Of a stretch of DNA of 61,681 nucleotides, positions 24,612-33,814 are shown piece after piece. Source of the DNA: UBA11891 sp965658355 (lineage in GTDB: Bacteria; Bacteroidota; Bacteroidia; Flavobacteriales; Flavobacteriaceae); assembly GCA_965658355.1 (NCBI GenBank), contig CBFHRX010000008.1:1-61681 (forward strand), read 5' to 3'. Below the pieces are notes generated by a model, which was not told the DNA's origin, did not search any database, and saw only the letters and a list, made by a program, of their open reading frames with translations. The position numbers were made by a program, and so were the translations under genes. Within the stretch, counting starts at the first letter, position 1. Each line of letters starts with the position of its first letter.

Positions 24612-25349
24612 CTATTGGTGATGGCGTTGTCGAATAATCTCGTATAAAATTAAACCTGCGGCAACAGACACATTTAAAGAGGCCACTTTTGACACCATCG
24701 GTAATTTTACTTCAGTATCTACTAATTTGAGAATACTAGGGTGTATCCCTTTGTCTTCTGATCCCATGACAATAGCAATGGGTCCTTTTAAGTCTTTTTG
24801 GTAGGGAACATCATCTGCTTTTTCGGTGAGCCCGATGACTGATATGTCGTAAGCTTTTAAAAGAAAAAGAGCGTCTTTCAGGTGGTTTACTTTGGCGATA
24901 GGGATTTCAAAAATGGCCCCTGCTGAGGTTTTTATAGTAGTCCCGTTTAAAGGGGCACTTCCTGTTTCTGGAAGCACTACACAATTGACACCCGTAGCAG
25001 CTGCAGAACGCAGTATGGCACCAAGATTATGCGGGTCTGTAACGTGGTCCAAAAGTAGAATAAGAGGGCTATCCGTTTCAAATCCTTTTTCGAGTAGCGT
25101 TTCTAAGGAATGAATAGGCACTGGGGAAATACGGCCCATGGCCCCTTGATGGTTTTCATTTTGAAAACTATTGAATTTCTCTTTTGGAACATAACTAGTA
25201 GGGACCCCTTCTTTTCGAAGTTGGTTTTCCAATTGGCGTAATAAGGGGCTTTTGTCACCCTGTTGAATCCAAACCTTATCTATTGATTGCTTATTAGAAA
25301 GGGCCTCTTGAATGGCTCGGATTCCAAATATATGTAGTGATTTGTCCAT
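24612..25349 (-). CDS. rlmB: 23S rRNA (guanosine-2'-O-)-methyltransferase RlmB-like
   Basis: This 245-residue SPOUT methyltransferase of the TrmH/RlmB group has an N-terminal SpoU_sub_bind domain (FGIRAIQEALSNKQSIDKVW) and the knot motifs LLLDHVTDPHNLGAILRSAA, AIVMGSEDKGIHPSILKLVD and KLPMVSKVASLNVSVAAGLI. In E. coli RlmB methylates G2251 of 23S rRNA; the length and the N-terminal domain fit that group. It is followed by rarA with a 1-nt gap. A bidirectional terminator lies upstream. Confidence 0.9.
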   Translation of the reverse strand: MDKSLHIFGIRAIQEALSNKQSIDKVWIQQGDKSPLLRQLENQLRKEGVPTSYVPKEKFNSFQNENHQGAMGRISPVPIHSLETLLEKGFETDSPLILLLDHVTDPHNLGAILRSAAATGVNCVVLPETGSAPLNGTTIKTSAGAIFEIPIAKVNHLKDALFLLKAYDISVIGLTEKADDVPYQKDLKGPIAIVMGSEDKGIHPSILKLVDTEVKLPMVSKVASLNVSVAAGLILYEIIRQRHHQ

Positions 25350-25398
25350 GTGTACTAGCTATGGAACAAAGATGCTCATTTATCTTGGATTTGGCTCA

Positions 25399-25428
25399 AA
25401 AAAAAAGAGACCCGAAGGTCTCTTTTTT
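25399..25428. terminator. Bidirectional terminator between rlmB and the susCD operon
   Basis: A 12-bp hairpin with arms AAAAAAGAGACC and GGTCTCTTTTTT and a CGAA loop (25401-25428) has A and T runs on both sides. It ends the susC-susD-lipoprotein operon on the minus strand and separates it from rlmB. Confidence 0.9.
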
Positions 25429-25448
25429 ACTAGTATTGGGTTTACTCC

Positions 25449-26315
25449 TTATGGGCAAATACTCATTGTTTTACCACCAGTACCAACAGTTGGGTTAGGT
25501 CCTTCAGCTAATGCTTGTTGAACTTTACCAGCTCCGTTGTCGTGAGAGATCGAATACGTAACCTCACTATCCCAAGCACCTGATACATATTCAATAGTCA
25601 ATGTATTAGTACCTTCTGGGACTGTGAATGTTCCGGTATTAGAAGCTCCTTGATCTGAAGAAACAGTAAAACTTTCACTGCTGCCATCGATAGTAACAAC
25701 CAAAGAAGCACCATTCCAACCATCACCATACGAGTCGTTCATCGAAATAGTGTACTCACCCGCAACAGGAGAAGTAGGAATACACTTGATGATTTTGTTG
25801 TATTGGTAAGGAGAGTTGAAGTAAGATCCAGTCAAAGAACTTGCTGCGTCTTTAGCTGTGTAGCTAGATCCGTCAGTAAGGTTTAACTGCAAACGGATAT
25901 TTACCGCTTGTCCACCATCAACATCATTTCCAGTTAATCCAAGAGCGCTCAATGCTTCTCCTAAACTTACTTCTAGATCTGCCTGAGGAAGTCCTCTAGA
26001 TCCCGTTGTAAACTCTGAAGGTAGCATCGTACGAAGAAGTTGCTCGTTACCAGCGTAGGATACAAATACCTCTACGTCCTTAAACAAACCACCATTTTCT
26101 TTATCGTGCTCTTCTATCGTCACTCTAAATACGGATCCTGCTAAGTCGAATACATTGTATTCTCCTTTCCAGTTACCGGCAGTAGGGTCGATAGCGATAG
26201 TTCTTAATACAGCTCCCGTTTGGAAGTTGTCAAGAACATAGTCTACAGCATTGTCACCTTCATTACAAGAGATGGCAAACAACGCAATGCTCAATAAACT
26301 TATTAGTTTTTTCAT
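25449..26315 (-). CDS. SusCD-associated lipoprotein with a C-terminal DSYGDGWNG domain
   Basis: This 288-residue protein has a lipoprotein signal (MKKLISLLSIALFAISC, lipidated Cys17). Residues about 25-175 form a domain I do not recognise, with VFRVTIEEHDKENGGLFKDV and VNIRLQLNLTDGSSYTAK. The C-terminal 100 residues hold a beta-rich domain with ISMNDSYGDGWNGASLVVTI, FTVSSDQGASNTGTFTVPEG and LTIEYVSGAWDSEVTYSI. The DSYGDGWNG motif recurs in secreted Bacteroidota proteins. It is the third gene of the operon, 9 nt after susD, so it probably binds the same ligand at the cell surface. This role is inferred from position only. Confidence 0.7.
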   Translation of the reverse strand: MKKLISLLSIALFAISCNEGDNAVDYVLDNFQTGAVLRTIAIDPTAGNWKGEYNVFDLAGSVFRVTIEEHDKENGGLFKDVEVFVSYAGNEQLLRTMLPSEFTTGSRGLPQADLEVSLGEALSALGLTGNDVDGGQAVNIRLQLNLTDGSSYTAKDAASSLTGSYFNSPYQYNKIIKCIPTSPVAGEYTISMNDSYGDGWNGASLVVTIDGSSESFTVSSDQGASNTGTFTVPEGTNTLTIEYVSGAWDSEVTYSISHDNGAGKVQQALAEGPNPTVGTGGKTMSICP

Positions 26316-26324
26316 GATTCTTTA

Positions 26325-27929
26325 TTATTTCAAGTTAGTTGAATCTCCAGAGTTCCAGAAGTTACGTTCTGATAAGTCTGAACGCTGTGACGCTTCAGAA
26401 TTATTCGTTACGTAGTTCGCTGGATAATACATCAAAGTAGGAAATGCTCCTTCTGCACCGTTTTCAATGTTCGGTTGAATATCAGATGGAAATCCTGTTT
26501 TTCTGTACGCATTGTAGGCATCGTTTCCGTTCCCTACAGTAGCAATGAAGAATTGCTTGGCCCATAAATCTCCTTTTTCAGCAGCAGAGGCGGCACTCCA
26601 TTCATCAACGAAACCGCTCACATAGGAACTTTGGTCTCTTTCTTCAATAGGGTTAGCAGCGTCAAATCCACTTACTTTTGCAAAGGCATCTCCGATAGCT
26701 GACAACATATGATCGGTTGCAGCTGCTGTGTTGATACCGGCTTGTTCAGCACTCATAAAATGCATCCAAGAAGATAGCATGATAGGTGTGATTCCATCAC
26801 CACCTCTACCACCACCCAAAGCAGTAGCTTCGAAGGATCCATCGTCAAAACGACCTCCAGCAGGATAAACACCTCTAAGAGTTCTTAAGAAACCATCTGG
26901 TGGAATTCCGTTGTCATTTCCGTGATCACGGCCCCAATAGCCGTCAGCCAATCCACAAAAAGGAACGCCTGCAGGGTAGGGATTAAAGTAACCCGGTAAA
27001 CCACACTCTAATACTTCCTCGTTAGCAGGAGATCCAAATCCTGGAGTACTCTCTACTTGACGGTAGAAGTAATAGTTTAGACGTGGGTCTTTTACATTTC
27101 CATGACCTGTTTGCATCGTAGCCATCAACCAGTTAGGCATGTACTCATCACCACCTGTCGCTGTGTAATTGCTGCGATAGTGGGGGTGACGTGTATCAGG
27201 CTGAACTTGGTTGGTTCCCCATTGGAATTGGAAATCATCAGCTGGACTTTCTATGAACGGAGTCGCAGAACTAAATCTAGCATCATCCGTTACCCAATAG
27301 ATTTTACGCAAAATTGAGTTGGCTGCTTTTATCCACTTAGAGGCATCTCCGTTGTAGTAAAAGTCATACTGAGGCGCAATAGCACCTGGACTCGCAAAAT
27401 CAGTTTTTGCACTCTCTAATAAAGCAACAGCAGCTGCATATACATCAGCACCATTGTCTTTGGCTGGGTTTAAGATTACATTTCCTTCTTCGTCTCCTTT
27501 AAGAGCTTCAGAATAAGGAACATCTCCAAAATAGTCAACCAATGTAATCATAATGTACGCTTGGAAAACTTTCCCCATACCTAAGTAATAGGGTTGGTCT
27601 TCACTCAAAGCATTCATTAATTTGATGTCTTGTAACATATCTTGGTACGCTTCTTCCCACTCATCTGCGAGAGACACTGGAGAATAAACGTTGTTATAAG
27701 TACGACCATTCATATAGGCAGTACGGGTCAATTCAGCCCCGATATCTCCCATGTTGTGTACCCATAATGCGAAGTCTTCTTGAATTGCACTCAAAAAGAA
27801 ATCAGCGTTTGCTTGATTTGGACTCAATGCGTTTGGGTTATCAGTAAGATCTAACTCTGCAGTCTCACATGAACTCAAAACAAGTAGTCCTCCTAAAGCA
27901 ACGGCAAAAAATTTATTTAATACTTTCAT
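26325..27929 (-). CDS. SusD/RagB family nutrient-binding outer-membrane lipoprotein
   Basis: This 534-residue SusD-like lipoprotein forms the lid on its SusC barrel and captures substrate. The signal peptide ends LGGLLVLSSC (Cys21). The N-terminal ELDLTDNPNALSPNQANADF and later YLGMGKVFQAYIMITLVDYFGDVPYSEALKG are typical of the SusD_2-type group. The C-terminal part has QFFIATVGNGNDAYNAYRKT and GAEGAFPTLMYYPANYVTNN. It lies 22 nt after susC and 9 nt before the small lipoprotein gene. No glycosidase, sulfatase or peptidase is nearby, so the substrate remains open; peptides are possible for this group. Confidence 0.9.
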   Translation of the reverse strand: MKVLNKFFAVALGGLLVLSSCETAELDLTDNPNALSPNQANADFFLSAIQEDFALWVHNMGDIGAELTRTAYMNGRTYNNVYSPVSLADEWEEAYQDMLQDIKLMNALSEDQPYYLGMGKVFQAYIMITLVDYFGDVPYSEALKGDEEGNVILNPAKDNGADVYAAAVALLESAKTDFASPGAIAPQYDFYYNGDASKWIKAANSILRKIYWVTDDARFSSATPFIESPADDFQFQWGTNQVQPDTRHPHYRSNYTATGGDEYMPNWLMATMQTGHGNVKDPRLNYYFYRQVESTPGFGSPANEEVLECGLPGYFNPYPAGVPFCGLADGYWGRDHGNDNGIPPDGFLRTLRGVYPAGGRFDDGSFEATALGGGRGGDGITPIMLSSWMHFMSAEQAGINTAAATDHMLSAIGDAFAKVSGFDAANPIEERDQSSYVSGFVDEWSAASAAEKGDLWAKQFFIATVGNGNDAYNAYRKTGFPSDIQPNIENGAEGAFPTLMYYPANYVTNNSEASQRSDLSERNFWNSGDSTNLK

Positions 27930-27951
27930 GATTCTTATTTTTTATCGTTTC

Positions 27952-30900
27952 TTAAAAAGTAAGCTTCAAACTTGCTCCGTATCTTTTGGAACTAGGTCCA
28001 TTCAGATAGTCAAATCCTCTACCATTACCTACTCCTGTACCTGCGATATTTGGATCGAAGTTGGTTCCTTCAGGAGTGTTGTAAGCATTGTACCAAAGGT
28101 TGTAACCTGAAGCTGTAATACTGGCACTTCCAAAAGGAGTTTTGTCGAGTAATGATTGTGGGAAGCTGTAGCTTAGAGAGATTTCTCCTAATCTCCATAC
28201 ACTACCGTCATAGACAAGCATTTCATCTGGTCCGTAAAGAACGTTGCTGAAATAGAAAGTAGAGTTGTTGATTTGCTTGGTGTTAGGAGATCCATCTGCT
28301 TGTACACCAGGTAAAACAAATGATAACTCACGGTCAAGTGTATCGGTAGTCAAACCACGACCTAATAAAGTTGATACTGTATAAGTGAAAATATCTCCAC
28401 CCTGTACGTGGTTGATCAAGAAGTTAAATGTAAAATTCTTGTACGATATGCTGTTGCTGATGTTTAATAACCAATCTGGGTTTGCATCACCAATAACAGA
28501 TAAATCAAAGGTCTCGTCATAAGATCCTTGGTTGTTTACTAGGTAGTTGTCAGAAGTAGTATCTTCCCAACGGAAATCGTCTCCAATAGAAGAACCATTA
28601 CGTGTGATAGAAGATCCAACAATAGTCCCTAATGACTGGCCTTCGATAGCCGCGTTTCCTAAGTTTGAAAAACCAGAATACACGATGATGTCTGTGTCAG
28701 CTCCAAGATCTATAACAGTTGCTTCGTTAGCAGACCAATTTACAAAAGTAGACCAGTTTAAACCGTCTTGACTGGTAATCCAGTCGAAACCTAAGTCTAA
28801 CTCAACTCCTTTGTTTTCAATCTTACCAACGTTTGTTTGAGTTGATGTATAACCAGTAGAGGGATCTAACTGTCGATCGATAATCAAATCAGTTGTTGTT
28901 TTGTTATAGATCGATAAATCCATACTTAAACGGTTGTCAAAGAAACGTCCTTCAACTCCAAATTCAAGTTCTCCGATTAATTCTGGCTTCAAATTTGGAT
29001 TTCCTAATACGGAACCAGATGTATTTGTGATAATCGTGTTGCCTCCTGAGATAAAATCTTGTGTATCTAGCGATAGTGTTGCTGCTACAGGATACCCTAA
29101 TGGGAAGTTAGCAGATGTACCATAACCAGCACGTACTTTTAACAAGTTCACCATATCACTTTTAAATTCTGGGAAAGCACTTGTCGGTAAAAACGAAATA
29201 CTTGCCGAAGGATATGTAATAGAACGATTCGCCTCAGATAGGTTTGATACCCAGTCTTTACGAGCGGCTAGTTCTAAATACAAAAAGCGGTTGTAGTCAA
29301 AAGAAGCTTGTCCGTATAAACCACGAATATTACGACGCTCATAATACTGAATTTCGTCTTGTACTTCGAAGTTAAAGTGACGTAGCACTCCGTACACCTG
29401 CTGTCCTAATGAACGCGTACCATTTCTGTCATAAACGTCACCACGAGTTGTGTACCCTACAGTAAAGTCTAAACCGATTTCTTCAGTTAAAGAATAACTA
29501 CCTGCCACAGTAAAGTTGTGGTCAAAAATAGTTTTTTTGTTATTCCACGTTTGGTATTTACCATTTTGGTTAATCAAACTACCTGTTTTTCCTCCTTTGT
29601 TAGAGTAATCAACGTTATTTTCAGAATAAACATCTAAACCATAACGATACGTAGCCACTAAGTTGTCAGATATATCATAGGCGATAGTAGCTCCCCCGAA
29701 TACACGATCAACTGCTTGTTGCGTAGACGCATTGTTGACAGTCCAAAGTGGGTGTTGGATAGAGTTGTTCTGACGGTAGTATAACGATTCGTTTGTAACA
29801 GGGTGCTGATACGGTAAACCGACTAAATCAACTGATCTTGGAGTGTAGAATACGTTTGCAAATACAGAAGCACTCTCACCACTTACGTTACTACCATAAC
29901 CGGCAGCTACTGGAGGTGATTTAAAGTTTGTTTGTGCGTAGTTCAAGGTACCATTGATGGTAAATTTGTTTGACAAAGCTGCACGTCCACCAAAACTTAA
30001 CGTATTTCTACGAAGTGTGTTTTCACGTGTAAATCCTTTGTCTTCTAAGTTACCGTAGTTAATGTTATACGATACAGATCCATCTTCGCTTGCTCCTCTA
30101 ACGTTAACGTTTGTAGTAACTGTATTACCAGTTCTAAAGAAATCTTTTACGTTGTCATAAGGTCTCCACTCATAGTAGTCTTCCAAACCTAATTTTTCAT
30201 GGGCAATAGGAGATCCTGTAGCCGCACTAGCCGTTAGATAAGGGTGCATTAAGAACCCTGCTGGTTTGTTTGCATCCAATGGACTACCAGCGTTGATAGA
30301 AGATTGTGCTGCCCATCCTGCTGGTCCACCTTCGTCGAAACTAGGTCCCCAGTTAGAGAAGAACCAACCAAAGGATTGGTCGAATCCGTTACCATACTGA
30401 TTTTGATAGTCAGGTAATGATGCGATTTCAGTGTTGAAATACGACGTGTTCACTGTAACTTCAGTCTTTTTAGGACCTGCTCCAGTTGAACTACCTGATT
30501 TTGTTGTAATAAGGATAACCCCATTACGTCCTTGCGTACCGTATAGAGTAGCTGCTGCCAATCCTTTTAATACGTTTACCGACTCGATGTTGTTTGGGTC
30601 GATATCCAAGAAACGAGAGGAACCATTGTTACCGTCTACGAAGCTCCCTTGGTTGTTTGTTTCACTACTGAAAGGAACACCATCGACAATAAATAAAGGT
30701 TGGTTACCTTGGCTAAAGGTGTTGAATCCACGAATAACGATACTCGTACCGGATCCGGATAAACCACTCTGATTGGTAATCTGGACCCCAGAGGCTTTCC
30801 CTGTTAAGATACGTCCAATGTCACCTTCACCTCTTTGTTCAAGTGCGTCAGAGTCAACTTCGGATACAGCATATCCCAAGGCTTGTTTCTCACGTTTGAT

Positions 30901-31221
30901 ACCGAGACTGGTAACGATTACTTCTTCCAATTGGTTTCCTTGCGCCAAACTCGCGTTGATTACGTTGTCTGCGCCAACAGTAAACGCGCTCGTTTCATAC
31001 CCAACGAAACTGATCTCAAGAACATTTCCTTCGGCAACATCAATGCTGTAGTTTCCATCGAAATCGGTGGACACACCATTTGAAGTGCCTTGCTCAAGAA
31101 CAGTCGCTCCTGGAAGCGGCATTCCTTGGTCATCAGTGACCGTACCAGTGATGGTTTTTTGCGCTATTGCAAATTGCAATGAGAGCAAAGAAAACACCAA
31201 TAGTTTGCTTAAGCTTTTCAT
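27952..31221 (-). CDS. SusC/RagA family TonB-linked outer-membrane transporter
   Basis: This 1089-residue TonB-dependent importer has a signal peptide (MKSLSKLLVFSLLSLQFAIA). A carboxypeptidase-regulatory-like domain follows (TITGTVTDDQGMPLPGATVL to about residue 95). Then come the TonB-box region NQLEEVIVTSLGIKREKQAL, a plug domain with GVQITNQSGLSGSGTSIVIR and PLFIVDGVPF, and a large beta-barrel ending YGASLKLTF with a terminal Phe. It is first in a three-gene operon with susD and a lipoprotein. No TAnnTTTG box is seen in the upstream gap, and no ECF sigma/anti-sigma pair is adjacent. Confidence 0.95.
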   Translation of the reverse strand: MKSLSKLLVFSLLSLQFAIAQKTITGTVTDDQGMPLPGATVLEQGTSNGVSTDFDGNYSIDVAEGNVLEISFVGYETSAFTVGADNVINASLAQGNQLEEVIVTSLGIKREKQALGYAVSEVDSDALEQRGEGDIGRILTGKASGVQITNQSGLSGSGTSIVIRGFNTFSQGNQPLFIVDGVPFSSETNNQGSFVDGNNGSSRFLDIDPNNIESVNVLKGLAAATLYGTQGRNGVILITTKSGSSTGAGPKKTEVTVNTSYFNTEIASLPDYQNQYGNGFDQSFGWFFSNWGPSFDEGGPAGWAAQSSINAGSPLDANKPAGFLMHPYLTASAATGSPIAHEKLGLEDYYEWRPYDNVKDFFRTGNTVTTNVNVRGASEDGSVSYNINYGNLEDKGFTRENTLRRNTLSFGGRAALSNKFTINGTLNYAQTNFKSPPVAAGYGSNVSGESASVFANVFYTPRSVDLVGLPYQHPVTNESLYYRQNNSIQHPLWTVNNASTQQAVDRVFGGATIAYDISDNLVATYRYGLDVYSENNVDYSNKGGKTGSLINQNGKYQTWNNKKTIFDHNFTVAGSYSLTEEIGLDFTVGYTTRGDVYDRNGTRSLGQQVYGVLRHFNFEVQDEIQYYERRNIRGLYGQASFDYNRFLYLELAARKDWVSNLSEANRSITYPSASISFLPTSAFPEFKSDMVNLLKVRAGYGTSANFPLGYPVAATLSLDTQDFISGGNTIITNTSGSVLGNPNLKPELIGELEFGVEGRFFDNRLSMDLSIYNKTTTDLIIDRQLDPSTGYTSTQTNVGKIENKGVELDLGFDWITSQDGLNWSTFVNWSANEATVIDLGADTDIIVYSGFSNLGNAAIEGQSLGTIVGSSITRNGSSIGDDFRWEDTTSDNYLVNNQGSYDETFDLSVIGDANPDWLLNISNSISYKNFTFNFLINHVQGGDIFTYTVSTLLGRGLTTDTLDRELSFVLPGVQADGSPNTKQINNSTFYFSNVLYGPDEMLVYDGSVWRLGEISLSYSFPQSLLDKTPFGSASITASGYNLWYNAYNTPEGTNFDPNIAGTGVGNGRGFDYLNGPSSKRYGASLKLTF

Positions 31222-31344
31222 ACTTTAGTTTGATTAATTAAAAAATATAGTTAGCATTTTTAGAACCGCTAATTTATTCATACTGTTAATAAAATCAAAG
31301 CGAAATGTTAAAAAGTGTTAAAAACACATAACATAAGCTTAAAC

Positions 31345-31380
31345 GAAAAACGCTTATGAGTTGATTCATAAGCGTTTAGA
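31345..31380 (-). terminator. Terminator after the 31402-32124 gene
   Basis: A perfect 12-bp stem AAACGCTTATGA/TCATAAGCGTTT (31348-31359 with 31366-31377) with a 6-nt loop is followed on the minus strand by a short T run. It insulates the downstream susC operon. Confidence 0.8.
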
Positions 31381-31401
31381 ATATTAATTTAGTGTGAAAT
31401 A

Positions 31402-32124
31402 TTAGTTCAAAGCCTGAAAAATTCGCTTTAAATCTTCGATATTATTAGGCTTTAGTTTCTCTTTTTTGAGTAATTGAACGAGTTCAGATTCTTTGGAGGA
31501 AAATAGTTTCTTCAAGCTACTTTTAGATTTTTTTAGAGGAAGAAGAGTGCCATTTTCTAACTGATAAAAGAAATTTTCTTCCGAAACAAAACGTGCCGGA
31601 AAAGAACGTTCAAGTCCAGTTCGTGCTTCTTTGCCATCCATGTATACTTTTTTTTGTTGCAGGTATAAACTGAATTGTTCTCCTGCTACCAGTACTACAA
31701 AATACCCGTTTTTTGGAAAAGCATCTTCTTTGGCTTTGTAAGAGAGTAATTTGTATTCTTCGTCTGCGATTGTGGCTACAACTTTCGCGCTTTTTAGCAG
31801 TATTTCGTCAGTGTCTTTTTGATCTGTCGTTTTCCCAATTTCCAATTCGTCATTGTAGGCATTATACCGCAATAATACTTCCCCTTTTAGTTCTTGACCA
31901 AAATACGTTACGCTTGCAGGTCGAAAAGTATCCGTGAAATAATAAGAGCCTTTTACATTGGTTGGGGGTGTCCCTTTTCGCCTTTTTTTATTTCGCAGAT
32001 CAGACATTGCGTCAAACAATCTGCTGTCAGACAGTCTGGGTGCATCGGAAGCGGCACCCTCTGCATGTTGGGCGTAGCTTTCAAGGGAGAATAAAACGAT
32101 GCATAAACCAACTAATAATCTCAT
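31402..32124 (-). CDS. Unknown exported protein
   Basis: I do not recognise this 240-residue protein. It has a clear signal peptide (MRLLVGLCIVLFSLESYAQ), a basic stretch (RNKKRRKGTPP) at about 47-57, and then a mixed beta region: GSYYFTDTFRPASVTYFGQE, LLRYNAYNDELEIGKTTDQK, and FPKNGYFVVLVAGEQFSLYL. The C-terminal 55 residues are Lys-rich and probably helical (KKSKSSLKKLFSSKESELVQ, LKPNNIEDLKRIFQALN). It has no Cys after the signal peptide. The layout resembles small exported Bacteroidota proteins encoded as single genes. It has its own -7 box and a terminator. It is probably periplasmic. Confidence 0.75.
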   Translation of the reverse strand: MRLLVGLCIVLFSLESYAQHAEGAASDAPRLSDSRLFDAMSDLRNKKRRKGTPPTNVKGSYYFTDTFRPASVTYFGQELKGEVLLRYNAYNDELEIGKTTDQKDTDEILLKSAKVVATIADEEYKLLSYKAKEDAFPKNGYFVVLVAGEQFSLYLQQKKVYMDGKEARTGLERSFPARFVSEENFFYQLENGTLLPLKKSKSSLKKLFSSKESELVQLLKKEKLKPNNIEDLKRIFQALN

Positions 32125-32141
32125 ATACCTAAATTTTAAAA

Positions 32142-32149
32142 CAAACTTA
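32142..32149 (-). promoter_or_regulatory. Predicted -7 box for the unknown exported-protein gene
   Basis: The minus strand reads TAAGTTTG, matching TAnnTTTG, 17 nt before the ATG at 32124 (leader about 14 nt). Confidence 0.45.
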
Positions 32150-32169
32150 CTAATTTTTACTACCCAAGT

Positions 32170-33603
32170 TTAATTCGATAAAATAAAATCCAAGCGAGGG
32201 TCGTCTTCTTCAATGCCATACCCTCTCCATACATTTACCTCACTGGCGTATTTCCAGACAATATCGCCTTCAGGGTTTACTTCCCAATAGCCATAATCCC
32301 CTTCGCAAATAAGAGTATTTCCATTGGACAAACGATAAGCACCCGATATTTTCCCAAAAAATAAATCAGGATGGGTGTAAGTCCACACCGCATTCGGAGC
32401 GGTATAAGAGGCATCTTGCAAACTCATGTCCTCAGGAAGTTGAAGTTCTACTACCGAAGACTGCTCGCTATTAGTTCCATTATTATAGAGCATAATACTG
32501 CCTGATTCTTTTATAAGATGGGGGTGGTGATTGTTGTAAAAAAAACGAGTAGCGTTTGTGTTTCTAAAGGCTTCTGGATTTCCAAATCGGTAGACTAAAT
32601 CTCCTGCGGCTCCGGCAGTAGTTTCTGTATTCTGTGAATGATCTAGCACCCAAACCTCACTGTAGAAATTCACACTCATATAAATCAAATCCCTTTCGGT
32701 ATCATAAGCCAAGCCGTTGGCATGCATGAGGTCCCCATTCTCTCGAAGGGCATAATTGATGTCAATCTTGTGAATCTCTGTTGCAGGATTTCCATAATTG
32801 TCTGCCTCAGGGTCGTGGTCTTGGACCAAATGTTCAAAGGCTCGCCATTGCCAAACAATCTCGTTAGTAGTGGGGTTTATTTCCACAATTTTTTCTGGAT
32901 AAACGGGATAGTCTACATTAGCTCCGGCTGCTTGTGCTGTTTCAGCATCGATCGTTTCCCATATCATACTGAGGATATTTCCATTAGGAAGCTTAAGTAC
33001 GTCGTGATGCAAAAGCCCAAGCGAATCTGCTTTTTTGTATTCCCAAAGGATCGTTTGAGACCGATCAAATTCTTTTAAAACACCTCCATAGCCCCCGAAA
33101 GAGAAGGGGAGTTCTTCTTCAGCTTTGAAAATCCCCAATAAGTTTCCATTGGGCAGCCATTCAAGATCATTCCCCAGTCGTGAATCAAACGACCAACTGT
33201 GTAATTTTTCTCCACTTTTGTTTACTATATGCGCTTTGGTGCCGCCATTTTCAACCGCAAACACATAGCCATTATGAATTTCTCCCCCCTCAAATGCCTG
33301 AACTTCTTCTTGCAATTCTGCTATAAAATGAGCCGTCACCGATAGGTTCGAGTCAGCTGTTAAAGTCAGTGGGTTTTCACTGCCACTGGCACCTTCACTC
33401 CAATGCGAAAACACATAGCCCTCTGCTGCAACAGCTTTTAAGGTTAAAGGAGTGTTCGCTTCAAAAGTAGCGCCAGAACTTTCAACAGTTCCACTGTTTG
33501 CTGGAACAATAAAAGCTTCAAAAGTGTAGCGCGTGATACTTTCTTTTTTACATGCAGTAAAGAAAATCAAAAGATAAAAAGCTAAAAAGAGCTTGCTGCG
33601 CAT
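32170..33603 (-). CDS. Arylsulfotransferase (ASST)-like lipoprotein
   Basis: This 477-residue protein has a lipoprotein signal (MRSKLFLAFYLLIFFTAC). A short repeat domain of the InlB-B/bacterial-repeat kind follows (ANTPLTLKAVAAEGYVFSHW, NPLTLTADSNLSVTAHF). An ASST-like six-bladed propeller fills residues about 100-475, with HIVNKSGEKLHSWSFDSRLG, LGLLHHDVLKLPNGNILSMI, WQWRAFEHLVQDHDPEADNY, DLMHANGLAYDTERDLIYMS and YRLSNGNTLICEGDYGYWEV. Classical ASST enzymes move sulfate between phenols using a histidine; several His are present in the right kind of context. The frame is open to 33636, but the -7 box at 33634-33641 favours the ATG at 33603. Activity is not certain, because ASST-like propellers also occur in non-enzymatic proteins. 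Confidence 0.8.
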   Translation of the reverse strand: MRSKLFLAFYLLIFFTACKKESITRYTFEAFIVPANSGTVESSGATFEANTPLTLKAVAAEGYVFSHWSEGASGSENPLTLTADSNLSVTAHFIAELQEEVQAFEGGEIHNGYVFAVENGGTKAHIVNKSGEKLHSWSFDSRLGNDLEWLPNGNLLGIFKAEEELPFSFGGYGGVLKEFDRSQTILWEYKKADSLGLLHHDVLKLPNGNILSMIWETIDAETAQAAGANVDYPVYPEKIVEINPTTNEIVWQWRAFEHLVQDHDPEADNYGNPATEIHKIDINYALRENGDLMHANGLAYDTERDLIYMSVNFYSEVWVLDHSQNTETTAGAAGDLVYRFGNPEAFRNTNATRFFYNNHHPHLIKESGSIMLYNNGTNSEQSSVVELQLPEDMSLQDASYTAPNAVWTYTHPDLFFGKISGAYRLSNGNTLICEGDYGYWEVNPEGDIVWKYASEVNVWRGYGIEEDDPRLDFILSN

Positions 33604-33633
33604 CTTGAAAACAATAGGTATTGGTTTGTGGCA

Positions 33634-33641
33634 CAAACTTA
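33634..33641 (-). promoter_or_regulatory. Predicted -7 box for the ASST-like gene
   Basis: The minus strand reads TAAGTTTG, matching TAnnTTTG, 31 nt before the ATG at 33603. An upstream ATG at 33636 would lie before the transcript start, which supports the shorter protein. Confidence 0.45.
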
Positions 33642-33771
33642 AACAAAAATGACAATTGGTACTCTTTCTTATTTTAGTGGAGATAAATAAAAAAACTTTG
33701 GCCTTTGCTGAAATAGTAGGGATGTTGAGTTTTTAAAATATTCTGGTGGCGTGTGGATAAATTCTAAAATA

Positions 33772-33800
33772 AAATAGAAACCGCCCAACTGGGCGGTTTA
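33772..33800 (-). terminator. Intrinsic terminator after the second susCD operon
   Basis: A 9-bp GC-rich stem AAACCGCCC/GGGCGGTTT (33778-33786 with 33791-33799) with an AACT loop is followed on the minus strand by CTATTTT. It lies 15 nt after the susD stop. Confidence 0.85.
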
Positions 33801-33814
33801 ATATCACTTGGAGA

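Noticed and set aside
30431..31083. Open frames on the plus strand opposite the first susC
   Set aside because: They are shadows of the susC N-terminal domains, which are well conserved on the minus strand.
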